64,000 bases of DNA, from positions 55,333,560 to 55,397,559 of the forward strand of contig NC_134839.1 in NCBI RefSeq assembly GCF_965363235.1, given 5' to 3'. The DNA is from Mytilus galloprovincialis (Eukaryota > Mollusca > Bivalvia > Mytilida > Mytilidae). Below the pieces are notes generated by a model. It was not told where the DNA came from and ran no database searches. It was given only the letters and a program-made list of their open reading frames with translations. Positions 31,201 to 41,948 of this stretch are shown here, piece by piece (the stretch's first letter is position 1; each line of letters opens with the position of its first letter). A program made the position numbers and the translations under genes.

Positions 31201-32823
31201 ATTTGAATATTCATTTGGTATGTTTCGTATCACTTTTACTGTCTTTTGTTGAGTTTGAATATTCATTTGGTTTGTTTCGTATCACTTTTACTGTCCTTTG
31301 TTGAATTTGAATATTCATTTGGTATGTTTCGTATCACTTTTACTGTCTGTAGTTGAATTTGAATATTCATTTGGTATGTTTCGTCTTACTTTTACTGTCT
31401 TTTGTTGAGTTTGAATATTCATATGGTATGTTTCGTATCACTTTTACTGTCTTTTGTTGAATTTGAATATTCATTTGGTATGTTTCGTATCACTTTTACT
31501 GTCTTTTGTTGAATTTGAATATTCATTTGGTATGTTTCGTATCACTTTTACTGTCTTTTGTTGAGTTTGGATATTCATTTGGTATGTTTCGTATCACTTT
31601 TACTGTCTTTGTTGAATTTGAATATTCATATGGTATGTTTCGTATCACCTTTACTGTCTTTTGTTGAGTTTGAATATTCATTTGGTATGTTTCGTATCAC
31701 TTTTACTGTCTTTGTTGAATTTGAATATTCATATGGTATGTTTCGTATCACTTTTACTGTCTTTTGTTGAATTTGAATATTCATTTGGTATGTTTCTTCT
31801 CACTTTTACTGTCTTTTGTTGAATTTGAATATTCATTTGGTATGTTTCGTATCACTTTTACTGTCTTTTGTTGAGTTTGAATATTCATTTGGTATGTTTC
31901 GTATCACTTTTACTGTCTTTGTTGAATTTGAATATTCATATGGTATGTTTCGTATCACTTTTACTGTCTTTTGTTGAATTTGAATATTCATTTGGTATGT
32001 TTCGTCTCACTTTTACTGTCTTTTGTTGAATTTGAATATTCATTTGGTATGTTTCGTATCACTTTTACTGTCTTTTGTTGAGTTTGAATATTCATTTGGT
32101 TTGTTTCGTATCACTTTTACTGTCCTTTGTTGAATTTGAATATTCATTTGGTATGTTTCGTATCACTTTTACTGTCTGTAGTTGAATTTGAATATTCATT
32201 TGGTATGTTTCGTCTTACTTTTACTGTCTTTTGTTGAGTTTGAATATTCATATGGTATGTTTCGTATCACTTTTACTGTCTTTTGTTGAATTTGAATATT
32301 CATTTGGTATGTTTCGTATCACTTTTACTGTCTTTTGTTGAATTTGAATATTCATTTGGTATGTTTCGTATCACTTTTACTGTCTTTTGTTGAGTTTGGA
32401 TATTCATTTGGTATGTTTCGTATCACTTTTACTGTCTTTGTTGAATTTGAATATTCATATGGTATGTTTCGTATCACCTTTACTGTCTTTTGTTGAGTTT
32501 GAATATTCATTTGGTATGTTTCGTATCACTTTTACTGTCTTTGTTGAATTTGAATATTCATATGGTATGTTTCGTATCACTTTTACTGTCTTTTGTTGAA
32601 TTTGAATATTCATTTGGTATGTTTCGTATCACTTTTACTGTCTTTTGTTGAGTTTGAATATTCATTTGGTATGTTTCGTCTCACTTTAACTGTCTTTTGT
32701 TGAGTTTGAATATTCATTTGGTATGTTTCGTATCACTTTTACTGTCTTTTGTTGAGTTTGAATATTCATTTGGTATGTTTCGTCTCACTTTAACTGTCTT
32801 TTGTTGAGTTTGAATATTCATTT
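25231..32823. repeat. 52-bp satellite array, about 146 units
   Basis: Head-to-tail copies of a 52-bp unit beginning GTTTGAATATTCATTTGGTA and ending CTGTCTTTTGTTGA. Two main variants differ at one base (CGTCTCAC, mostly left; CGTATCAC, mostly right), and some units lack two bases (GTCTTTGTTGAA). Each unit contains the 10-bp palindrome TGAATATTCA with few exceptions. Blocks of units are duplicated at offsets of 1816 bp (for example 27684 and 29500) and 829 bp (31558 and 32387), and a shorter one near 570 bp (25696 and 26267). All open frames in it are repeat artefacts. Confidence 0.98.
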
Positions 32824-32980
32824 AAAATTAAAATGTTTTAATTGAGTTTTGAAAAAAATCTAATGTTCTCTTCGGTCGTCGTAACTATAGATCAACATCA
32901 TCAAAAGACCGAATTTCACGATTTCACGTTCATTGCAATATAAACAATTTTCTTTTGCTGTACTTTAAATCTGTAATGTC

Positions 32981-33088
32981 AATCTATAAATTAAAATATA
33001 GAACTCGGATTTCGTTATATACAGTAAGTTACTAACATGAACATGTAGTATAACGAAATACGAGTTCTATATTTTAATTAGATTGATG
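32981..33088. repeat. Inverted-repeat (foldback) element
   Basis: The arms, about 38 bp each, contain ATATAGAACTCGGATTTCG and CGAAATACGAGTTCTATATT with few mismatches, around a 30-base loop. It looks like a small foldback element or hairpin. Confidence 0.7.
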
Positions 33089-33349
33089 GCATTGATGTCA
33101 CCTGATGCCATTTTTTATGTTAAAGATCAAACCCGGAGTTAAAACTTAACTTTCAGTGATACGTGTATATTGAATATTATTTTGGTACATGTATATCCAG
33201 ATTTATAATTTTAAACTACACACCATATATATAACCATGTATTCAATGTTTAAAAAATTACATGAATAAAATGTTTCATATATGACAAGACAGTGGATGA
33301 AGAACTTGAATCTTTTTTTAATTTTCTAATTGTTATATATAAAAAAAAA

Positions 33350-33850
33350 AAAAAGAAGATGTGGTATAATTGCCGTTGAGACAAGAGACCAAATGACACA
33401 GAAATTAACAACTATAGGTCACCGTACGGCCTTCAACAATGAGCAAAGCCCATACCACGTAGTCAGCTATAAAGGGCCCCGAAATTACAATGTAAAAAAA
33501 ATCAGAACTAACGGCCTAATTTATGTTAAAAAAAATGAACGAAAAACAAATATGTAACACATAAACAAACGACAATCACTGAATTACAGGCTCCTAACTT
33601 GGGACAGGCACATACATACAGAATGTGGCGGGGTTAAACATGTTAGCGGATCCCAACCCTCCCTCTAACCTGGGACAGTGCTACAGTACAACAAAAAAAC
33701 GACCTATACAAATCAGTGGAAAAAGGCTTAACTCATCAAATGGAAACAAGTGTTATAAACATTCAAAGGACCTCATTGGATATACATGGAAAAGCTTTTA
33801 TCTTCTATCATTGGAGAGATGTCAATGTATAAGTGTATGATACAAGCATG
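33350..33850 (-). mobile_element. Retroelement 3' region, dispersed repeat copy
   Basis: Begins GAAGATGTGGTATAATTGCC and continues with CACCGTACGGCCTTCAACAA, AAAGGGCCCCGAAATTAC, GACAATCACTGAATTACAG, TTGGGACAGGCACATAC and GGCTTAACTCATCA. This is the same order as 51442-51940, where it adjoins reverse-transcriptase sequence. The open frames are incidental. Confidence 0.7.
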
Positions 33851-34002
33851 TTTGATAGCAGAATTCATAGCAAATATATTTATGTATGATATTTTTATAC
33901 ATGTTGGTAAATATATTACATCATTCTTAAACATTTTGTTTCTTTGGCATTTTATAACTTTTTTCTACAATATGCTATTTATGCCTCGTTTACACGTACA
34001 TT

Positions 34003-34028
34003 TAATTCGAATTAGCTAATTCGAATTA
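34003..34028. repeat. 26-bp perfect palindrome built on AATTCGAATT
   Basis: Two AATTCGAATT palindromes around AGCT make one uninterrupted 26-bp self-complementary stretch. Further AATTCGAATT-like motifs follow to about 34160, which suggests a short MITE-like element. Confidence 0.75.
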
Positions 34029-34179
34029 TCCAATTCGCATTAGAAAAACGCTTTTGTTAATTCGAATCGAAAGTCAACGTCGTTTGAACAGTTTGCGCAT
34101 TGCAATTCGAATTAGAATTGACGTTAGGACGTAAAACGTTTCGAATGCGAATTGTATTAGATATAATTACATTGGACTA

Positions 34180-34735
34180 CATTGCATGCATGTTTCATTA
34201 CAATACGTAATTTTTATTGGCTGACAGCAAGCTCGCGTCATTCTGAAATTAACATTCATATCAAAATGATTGTAACAATCGTGATGACACACGATTCCAC
34301 AACATATGTGCACTGCTAAATAAAAAGAAATCGGCGTGATTTTATGATCCGAGAAAAAAATGCTTCTCAGTTATTTAGTAATTTCACATAGTTGTGAAAG
34401 CGTTGACAGTGCGCACATTTTTCTAATAAAAAAGTGCCTTTTCTTTGTTATTTCATACAATTCATTTAAATTATCGCTCATGAGACTTAAATTGTATTTG
34501 AGAACTTAATATAAACGTGTTTCATTCCCTTTTAATTAATACATAAAAACACATTATTATTCAAATTTATCGCTATTCACACCAAGCTGTCATTCAAATG
34601 CTGAATGCTTTTCGACATGTATATATAAGGCTTGATCACTTAAATAAGGTCAAATTGAAATTAATATTGTCCCGTTACTAAATTATCTCAAAGTTCACAA
34701 AAATTCATTATGTTATTTTCCGGTTCTTTTAACAA
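34180..34735. other. Intergenic, nothing recognised
   Basis: AT-rich DNA with no coding or repeat signal that I can name. Confidence 0.5.
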
Positions 34736-34740
34736 TGAGG

Positions 34741-34930
34741 CTTGTTTAGGGGGGGTATCAATATCCCATATCCCATTAAGTTTTTATCCCAATATCCCGT
34801 ATCCTTATAATGTTTACCCCTAATATCCCAAAAAATATTGTTTACAAATATCCCATATCCCTAAAACTATTTTGAAATATCCCAAAAAATCATTATAAAT
34901 TCATTCCCATACCCATTTTTTTCCTCATCA
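34741..34930. mobile_element. AATATCCC-repeat element
   Basis: Opens TGAGGCTTGTTTAGGGGGGG and holds many degenerate copies of AATATCCCATATCCC. A second member at 52690-52812 ends CCCTATACAAGCCTCA, the inverse of this opening, so TGAGGCTTGTNTAGGG is a likely terminal repeat of the family. Confidence 0.55.
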
Positions 34931-35292
34931 TCACAACGTCAACAATTTTGACTGGGAAAACAAACTGTGTTTAAGGAAATTTACAGTGCATACTTCCAGT
35001 GTTAAATAAGAATATACATGTATGTGTCCAAAAGATGAAGTGTTCCATCTTAGAGCCTTGTATAACACACTCTTTTTATGTGATCTTAAACGATAAATTT
35101 AGTGTAAGGGGTCTAATTTCAGACTTTTTTTTAATTGTTCAAACCGTGATGCATATGACTGTAAAATTTTATTTTGATAGCATTTTTCTTTCATTGATAA
35201 GAAACTTCATCCTACACGTTAACCTATGTTGGAAAGAACAGAAGGAATCAACCCTGTCTCTTGTCCGAGATTGCTCTGACATCCAACGGCTG

Positions 35293-35717
35293 TTTTGCCA
35301 GACAAGCTGAGACTGTGGGACGTCAGAGCACGTCCATATCAAGAAGTGGATATTTAGCATGCAAGTTCAATAACTCAAAATTTAACACAAGAAAGCTTTC
35401 TGCTAATGTACCTTTATTACACTTCACTGTTGTAATATTTTTACAGCAGGCAAAATTTGCTCAGCCCTTGTTTTGCAAAGAAATAACACAGCATTTGACT
35501 CTGTGATCTTTAACTTTATGAATTACATAGATCCCAATATTTTTGTTACTTTTTTTTAAATTTCCTTCCTCACAACACCAGTAATAGAAAGAAATATATT
35601 AATTTACATTGATTATTTAGTAATTATTCGTTATTAACATAGTTTATACGGCGAAATATCTACTTTTTGATATGGGACGTGCTCTGACGTGCCTCGGCCC
35701 AGCTTGTCTGGCAAAAC
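35293..35717. mobile_element. Inverted-repeat element, about 63-bp arms
   Basis: The left arm starts TTTTGCCAGACAAGCTG and the right arm ends CAGCTTGTCTGGCAAAA. Both also share GACGTCAGAGCACGTCC or its inverse (with GACGTGCTCTGACGTG on the right). The roughly 300-bp centre has no coding signal. Confidence 0.75.
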
Positions 35718-35945
35718 AGAGCATTCTGTGAAACGTGGAGACCTCTGAAGATCTTCGCCACGTAAAAAATAAGAGGTAAAACACTAGAAAATATCCTGTA
35801 ATCATATAAAGCATCAAAACAAATAAAAACATTGACAACAATAAGGCTTTACTCATCAGATGGATACATCTAACAAAAATCTATGATTATTTCAAGAAAA
35901 TTATCAATGCATATGAGCATATAATATAAAAAAAAAATATGTTAT

Positions 35946-36187
35946 ACACAGGTAAAATAGCTACGGACGTTTCACGGCCGTGGTAATAAACGTCCGTAAA
36001 ACATCCGTAATACGGATGTATTACGGATGAAACGGTTACGTCCGTAAAACGTCTGTAAAAATACATCCGTAAAACGTACGTGTAAAAACTGACGTAAAAC
36101 GGATTGTCCGTTTCACGGACGTATCGTAAACATACGTATCACGGACGTTTCTACAACATCCGTATTACGGCTGTATCATATTCAAAG
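35946..36187 (+). repeat. ACGTCCGT palindrome array, member 1
   Basis: Opens ACACAGGTAAAATAGCTACG and then consists almost wholly of degenerate ACGGACGT, ACGTCCGT, CATCCGTA and TACGGATG words in both directions, rich in CpG within AT-rich surroundings. The opening recurs inverted at the right edge of the array at 51205-51441. The far end is not shared and is ill-defined. Confidence 0.75.
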
Positions 36188-36481
36188 ATGTAAAAGTACC
36201 ATGCATGATATACGCACGACTGCTTATACATGTATAAAGTAAAATTCTTAACTTGCTTTCAACATTCTGCATGCCAGACATACATATGTATAGTGAATCT
36301 CTGCTTCAAGGCTATAACTTTAAATATTTGCATAATATGAGTACATACATGACATACATGTACTAATATAATTTTTTATTATTAAAATAATTAACTTTTG
36401 TTCATTATGAACATCCATTCGCAACTACCCTATATTTTAAGCCTAGAAATAGCGTACCAATTATCAATAAGCACTGTTAAT

Positions 36482-36707
36482 GAGGCCCCTCATGGGGGGG
36501 GTCCTAGTAATCACATAATCACAATTTTTTTGCCAATATAATCACATAATCATTAAATATTTGCTTATCTTTAGTAATCAAATAATCATAAACTAAAAAT
36601 ACAGTCCTAGGTAATCAAATAATCATGAAATATTTGGCTTAATAATCAAATAATCATTAAAAAAACGGCCAAATAATCACATAATCAAAAACCCCATGAG
36701 GGCCCTC
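36482..36707. mobile_element. MITE-like element with GTTAAT target duplication
   Basis: Starts GAGGCCCCTCATGGGG and ends CCCCATGAGGGCCCTC. GTTAAT lies immediately on both sides (36476-36481 and 36708-36713). Internally it carries repeated AATCACATAATCA/AATCAAATAATCA words. Two nested inverted repeats can be read at the tips. Confidence 0.8.
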
Positions 36708-36959
36708 GTTAATGTCAGAATTTCTCTCCCATCAGCCCAAAGAGTCAATGAAAAATATGTAAAATGTAAAATAAAAAAAAATCCCTACCTATCCTATTTT
36801 TTCAAAGATGTAATAGCTGAATAGCATGAACAAATATTATTTTATTTGACCTAATTACAAAAAAAAGAAATTGAAAAAAATCTTTGTATATTTTTTTCTA
36901 AAGGTTGTAATTACAATTAAGTCATTGTAAGTTGAATTATAAATACAAAGAGTGCTTGG

Positions 36960-37089
36960 CAGTGGCAGATCCAAGGGGTCCGGGGGTTGGAACCCCCCCC
37001 CCCCCTTTTTTTTGGCCAATCAATGCATTTGAATTGGGACATATAGTTGGACCCCCCCCCTGTTTTTAAAATGGCTGGATCTGCCCCTG
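36960..37089. mobile_element. MITE with CAGTGGCAGATCC ends
   Basis: 130 bp between CAGTGGCAGATCC and GGATCTGCCCCTG, with long C runs. A partial relative at 39641-39749 ends GGATCCGCCACTG. I see no clean target duplication. Confidence 0.7.
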
Positions 37090-37099
37090 CTGGGTGTCT

Positions 37100-37907
37100 T
37101 TCAAACAACCAACTAATCATGCTAATGATGGATGGTTAAATAATTGCCATAAAAGCAGTTAAAACAATATAAAACATCTAACATTTAACCTTATTTGCAA
37201 TGCTTGAGCAAAAATGACTGTAGTCTATGTATATATTGTACAAGGCTGAATTAAAATTACCTCATACCAGGTTTCACCAATGGCAATAGACCTGACTGTT
37301 GTCTAATATGTCTAATATACTTGATTGTTGATCATTCTGATTATCTGTCCAAGTACAAAACTATGCTAACAAGAAATTGCACATGAGCATATAGAAAGTA
37401 CCTGAAAAGTTTCAGATTGTTTAATGTCTGAAGTAGTTTCTACTGTTCAATGAGGATCATAAGATGCAGGGGGAAGGAAACACTCTTATCATGTTTTAAT
37501 CACAACAACCAATGCAATAGTCACATGGTGTTCCTTCGTCCCTTATACATTTTGTACCCGCCCTTTAATATATTAAAGCCCTTAGAATGTATATGTTAAA
37601 GTAGTCTCAGAATCAATGTATGTAGAATAATGCCGGTAACATTAAAATGTTATCATACATTTATCCTCCTTTGGTGTGGAATAAGAGCAAATTACCTGCT
37701 AAGCTTCTATTTTATTGTGGGACTATGGGAAGAAAGGGGTACTATTTAAAGTATTTTTAGGCAAGACAGAAAATTAAAGTACAGGGCCTTTTGCTGTAGG
37801 TCTATTGTTAACGATGAAATTGGAAAGAGGATACCAATTACATTAATTTGTAACAAAAAATACAATCAAACGAGATAAGACAGAGAATAAAAGATAAAAA
37901 TATCAAT
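37100..37907. other. Intergenic, nothing recognised
   Basis: AT-rich sequence with no coding or repeat signal that I can name. Confidence 0.45.
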
Positions 37908-37915
37908 ATTTAAAG

Positions 37916-38385
37916 CACGGGGGGGTAACTTCGATATTTTTTTGGTAGGGGTGTGCCATTTTTGCCTCAAAAAACGTACCCATTTTAATATAACATTCAC
38001 TGAAATTCAGTACCTATAATTATATAAATATTTAAGAAAGAATGACCTATTCTTATATACAATATTTAAAATATGACCCATGCTTGTATAAGCACTAACT
38101 CATCATCACTCATAATTCATAAATATACCAGCTACCCTTAAGTTTTTATATATATGAATTGACATCGTTTGGTGCACATATATTTTATCGTTATATATAC
38201 GCCAGGATTGTTGGATTATATGTAGATCATACACCAAATCAATATACAGTTATCAAACGTAAATGCATTTTAATATAGGATGTCATTAAAAAGGAGGGTC
38301 ATTTTTATATAAAATCTCGCAAAATTATGACCCATATTTTTGGCACATCCCCGTATACCCAATAATAGGAAGTAACCCCCCCGTG
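37916..38385. mobile_element. Non-autonomous hAT-like element, 470 bp, 8-bp target duplication
   Basis: Opens CACGGGGGGGTAACTTC and closes with the near-perfect inverse GAAGTAACCCCCCCGTG. GTGTGCCA / TGGCACAT lie further in. ATTTAAAG occurs on both flanks (37908-37915 and 38386-38393). The 8-bp duplication and CA...TG ends are the hAT signature. No transposase is encoded. Confidence 0.88.
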
Positions 38386-38637
38386 ATTTAAAGTCCCTTT
38401 AAACTTACCATTAAACATAAACTGACTGATCCAGAAATTTGTATAAAGGGATGGGGGGGGGGGGCACTGACTGTTAAAAAAACAGGCCCCACTAGTCATG
38501 CCATGTACTAGCGAACAGTTCGGAACTTCCCGTGGCTTCTCAAAATTTGGCAACCTACATCTCAATTGCAAATTTAGTAAGTACAATTTTGACTTGATTC
38601 GACATATTGACAAACATGATAACATAAGTGACACACT

Positions 38638-38862
38638 GACGACATTAAAAGATCAATGTAGGATAAAAAAAAATTAAATCAAATAGTTTAGGGGTGTGGT
38701 GGATGGGTAAACATTGCTGCAAGTTTTGCTTATCTCACATCAATTTTACATGTATATTCAATCATTTTTTTCCAAAATTAAGTAAAGAAGGTGGGGGGGG
38801 GGCAGTGAAAAAACTATGTTAATTAAGTTTTGTTTATTCCACATTGAACTTTTGATGTCGTC
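38638..38862. mobile_element. MITE, GACGACATYAAAAG family, copy 1
   Basis: The ends GACGACATTAAAAGATC and TTTTGATGTCGTC are inverted, with further inverted TGTAGGATAAA / TTATTCCACA. It is related to 44056-44283 in both ends and interior (AAATAGTTTAGGGGTG; TTCCAAAATTAAGT). Confidence 0.8.
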
Positions 38863-39369
38863 CACAAGATCTTGTGAGCTTAACGTTGAATATAGGAGGA
38901 GAATTATAAAACAAAATATATTGTCAAGTCCAAAATTTAGCCATTTCAAGGATCTATCAGGCTGATAATGTAGCACTGGCTATTATTAGAATCTTAATTG
39001 TATCGAGTAAATCAAGGAGACAGTTGGAAAACTTATAAGATGTTTCCTAATAATCATGATTACAAAAGAGCTTGACACGAATTTTTAACTGAAGGTCTGT
39101 CCGTTTGGTAAAATTTTGATTGCACTTAAATGAATACATAAGTGACCCCCCCCCCCCCTTCCTCCCCCGCCCATAATAAGTGTCCAAGACTTTAATTCTT
39201 CTCTGATTTAAGCTAGGATGTGTATAGTAAGTAAGTCAGTAATTTTTATTGGTTTGAAATCCAAAATCATAGGATTGATACCAAGACAATACACATTGGT
39301 TATACACAAACATCATGACAAACATACAGACATATATATCATACCAAATTCATAAAGATTGTACTATAT

Positions 39370-39640
39370 ATATATACACAGCCATGTATCACCATCATTG
39401 CTGGTGATCCGATGGATAAATCTGTTGTAGAGTTGTCACTGACTTAGACGTTCTTATACATATAATAATTTCTGTGACTGTATCTTGCATTAATTTGTAC
39501 TGAACAATAACATCTCCATGGCTTATATATCATGTAATGTAGTACGACGCTAGATTAAAACTGACGAGGAAAGGTAACACACGGCCACCGAAAACTTTAT
39601 TCATTGTGAGGGCCAGGTGGTCGTGTGGTCTAGCCAGCGG
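39370..39640 (+). mobile_element. tRNA-derived SINE, tail followed by linker and head
   Basis: ATCTGTTGTAGAGTTGTCAC and TTTCTGTGACTGTATCTTGC form a tail. ACTGACGAGGAAAGGTAACA then leads into a tRNA-like head with GTGTGGTCTAGCCAGCGGG. It is the same order as in the reversed copy at 5040-5450. The B-box half of the head is missing and replaced by a G-run at 39646. Confidence 0.65.
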
Positions 39641-39749
39641 GACGGCTACAAAGGGGGGGGGGGGGGGTAGGGGGTTCTAACTATGTCCCCCTGCAAATAC
39701 ATTGATCGTCCCAAAAAGGGGGGTCCAACCCCCCTGGATCCGCCACTGA
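39641..39749. mobile_element. Truncated MITE of the CAGTGGCGGATCC family
   Basis: Ends CCCCCTGGATCCGCCACTG. The left tip is replaced by a run of about 15 G that joins the SINE head. Confidence 0.6.
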
Positions 39750-40545
39750 TGTATGATAATGTCATGTAGGCCTATGTCTCCGATTCATTTCTTCATAGTT
39801 TTATATAAAGCGGCCGTGACTGATTTGTAGACAAATCCTTGTTTATAACAGAGGCCTATTTTAAAATACTCAGTGTACCACTTCTGAACTTTTTTGTATT
39901 TATTTTCAATACTTAAATCCCCATTCTTGATTCCAGACCGGGTTCCGGACTAACTCTCAATCATATACGTAAATGATCGTAAAGTGTATTCTCGAAAGCT
40001 TGACAAATGGAATACGAAAACCCGGAAAAATCACCGTTGCCGTTTTTTACACTATGACGCAACTCATCCATGGACGCTCGTCGGCTGCTGAATTCATGTT
40101 TTACAGTTAAAAAGAATGGAAAGATGTATACTAGTCTGATAGATAATACGAGGACCTCTGGTTTTTCAAAACTGTTGGATCAACAAGTTATTATAAACAG
40201 ATAAATTGAAATGGTTTGCTTGTCGATTAACTTGAAGAAACCTGGTTTTAAACAAGAAAGTTGTGTGTCTTTTTGATGGATTATTTACATACCCGCTATT
40301 TTGTACTTGGAAAGCGCACCGAAAGGTAAATATTATCATGCAAATATTTAAGAAGATGCTAGTGGTATACTTTTCACGAAAAAACATTTGAATTTATAAA
40401 TTTCATCGCATGCAAACCCGAAAATCAGTCTGACAAAGATCAGAAGATTGGCAAGAACGGACGCAAGTCAACTCGACCCACTGCCAAAACGGCCTACTTT
40501 TTTAACAACACGTCTCCCTTTCTAAAAATGTCCCACTCTTGTTAA

Positions 40546-40827
40546 GGGAGCTACCATTTTAGTTTTATTGGAGGTGGGGGGGGGTCACCATGTCACAGGC
40601 ACTTGTCTCAGAAAAAAAATTCCCTATATACCTTAATATATCCGTGATAATACATATTTAATACATATATATAGGATTTTTTTTTCTGAGACAAGTGCCT
40701 GTGTGGGGGGTGCTTGGATGTTATTTGAAAAATATGCGGAACTGGAGTTCTGTCAACTTTAAAAAAAAAATGCAGGATAACATTTTTATCGTAGCCCCCA
40801 CCCCATAAAAGTCAAGTGGTGGCTTCC
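40546..40827. mobile_element. Harbinger-like MITE, diverged copy with a nested element
   Basis: Starts GGGAGCTACCATTTTAG and ends AAGTGGTGGCTTCC, a diverged inverse, with TAA/TTA next to the ends. It has a different interior from 12180 and 41949 because another inverted-repeat element lies in it. Confidence 0.75.
40594..40703. mobile_element. 110-bp foldback element nested in the MITE
   Basis: CACAGGCACTTGTCTCAGAA and TTCTGAGACAAGTGCCTGTG are perfect inverses at its two ends. A one-ended relic, TTTCTGAGACAAGTTCGTGC, is at about 55884. Confidence 0.8.
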
Positions 40828-41045
40828 TTACCAACTCATCCTGCTTTAAAAAAAAATTGCCCTACTTTATATAAAAATGGTTAAAATCTGTAAAATATAC
40901 TCCTGCAAAGAATGGCCTTGCCCAACTTGCATGACTTGGGTAAAATCCAAATGAATATAATTAATATTTAATTTATATAAAAAATAAAAGTCTGCAAATT
41001 TGCCCTTATTTACATAAATTTGTACTTATCTAGACTACCTAGTTC

Positions 41046-41165
41046 AAATAATTATGACTTCTTGAAAGGCTATTACATTTTTTTTATTTGACGCCTTACT
41101 GTACATTAGAGTAAAGCGTCCAAAAAATAATATTATAATAGCCTTTCAAGACGTCATAATAATTT
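41046..41165. mobile_element. Inverted-repeat element, 30-bp arms
   Basis: TTCTTGAAAGGCTATTA on the left pairs with TAATAGCCTTTCAAGA on the right, extended by AAATAATTATGAC / GTCATAATAATTT. The weaker inner part (GACGCCTTACT, AGTAAAGCGTC) is also inverted. Confidence 0.75.
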
Positions 41166-41222
41166 GGACTACTAGACTACCCAGAAATTAGAAAACACTG
41201 ATATAAAAATTTAATATACATA

Positions 41223-41570
41223 AAATTGATAATGGAAATGGGGAATGTGTCAAAGAGACAACAACCCGACCATAAAGCAGACAACAGCAGAAGGTCACCA
41301 ACATGTCTTCAATGCAGCAAGAAATTTCGGAGGCGTCCATCAGCTGGCCCCTAATTATATAAACAAATATATATACTAGTTCAGTGATAATGAACGCCAT
41401 ACTAAACATGCTAAACTCCAAATTGTACACAAGAAACTAAAATTAAAAATAGTACAAGACTAACAAAGGCCAGAGGCTCCTGACTTGGGACAGGCGCAAA
41501 ATTCAAGCGGGGTTAAACATGTTTATGAGATCTTAACCCTCCCCCTATACATGTACCTCTAGCCAATGCA
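41223..41570 (-). mobile_element. Retroelement B-type 3' end
   Basis: AATGGAAATGGGGAATGTGT, AGAGACAACAACCCGACC, GGCGTCCATCAGCTGGCCCC and AATGAACGCCATACTA match 2846-3180, the tail of the reverse-transcriptase-bearing copy. Confidence 0.75.
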
Positions 41571-41945
41571 GATGTATGATATCTATTGATTTAAATTGAT
41601 GTGTCATTTCTGAAACCATGATTGTGGATTCATATTTATTATTAAATTATTATGTACATGTAATTTATGTATTTATTTAGTGTATCATAATCTATTTGAA
41701 CTTTTTTTTAGCTTACTCAAAATCAAGCTGTTTGGGCCTCCTCTTGTAAATGGGAAGTGGACTCCTTGAGAAGGTGAAAGGTCTGCTTTACATGTACGTA
41801 ATGTTAATATAAAAATACAAAAAATGTGGTGATCATGGTGATAGTGAATGAGAAAATAGAGGAATTTTTAAAAGTGTAAATTCACTTTTTTCCACTTATA
41901 AATCTGTCATATTGTAATTATGATAATAATGTTTAAATTACATAA
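41571..41945. other. Intergenic, nothing recognised
   Basis: AT-rich, with no coding or repeat signal that I can name. Confidence 0.45.
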
Positions 41946-41948
41946 TTA

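Noticed and set aside
27684..32599. Open frames of 60-80 codons across the satellite on both strands
   Set aside because: They are repeats of the monomer read in different frames, interrupted when units lack two bases; no independent coding signal.
25231..32823. CRISPR-like appearance of regular repeats
   Set aside because: The 52-bp units follow each other without unique spacers, and the context is an intron-bearing animal genome; it is a satellite.
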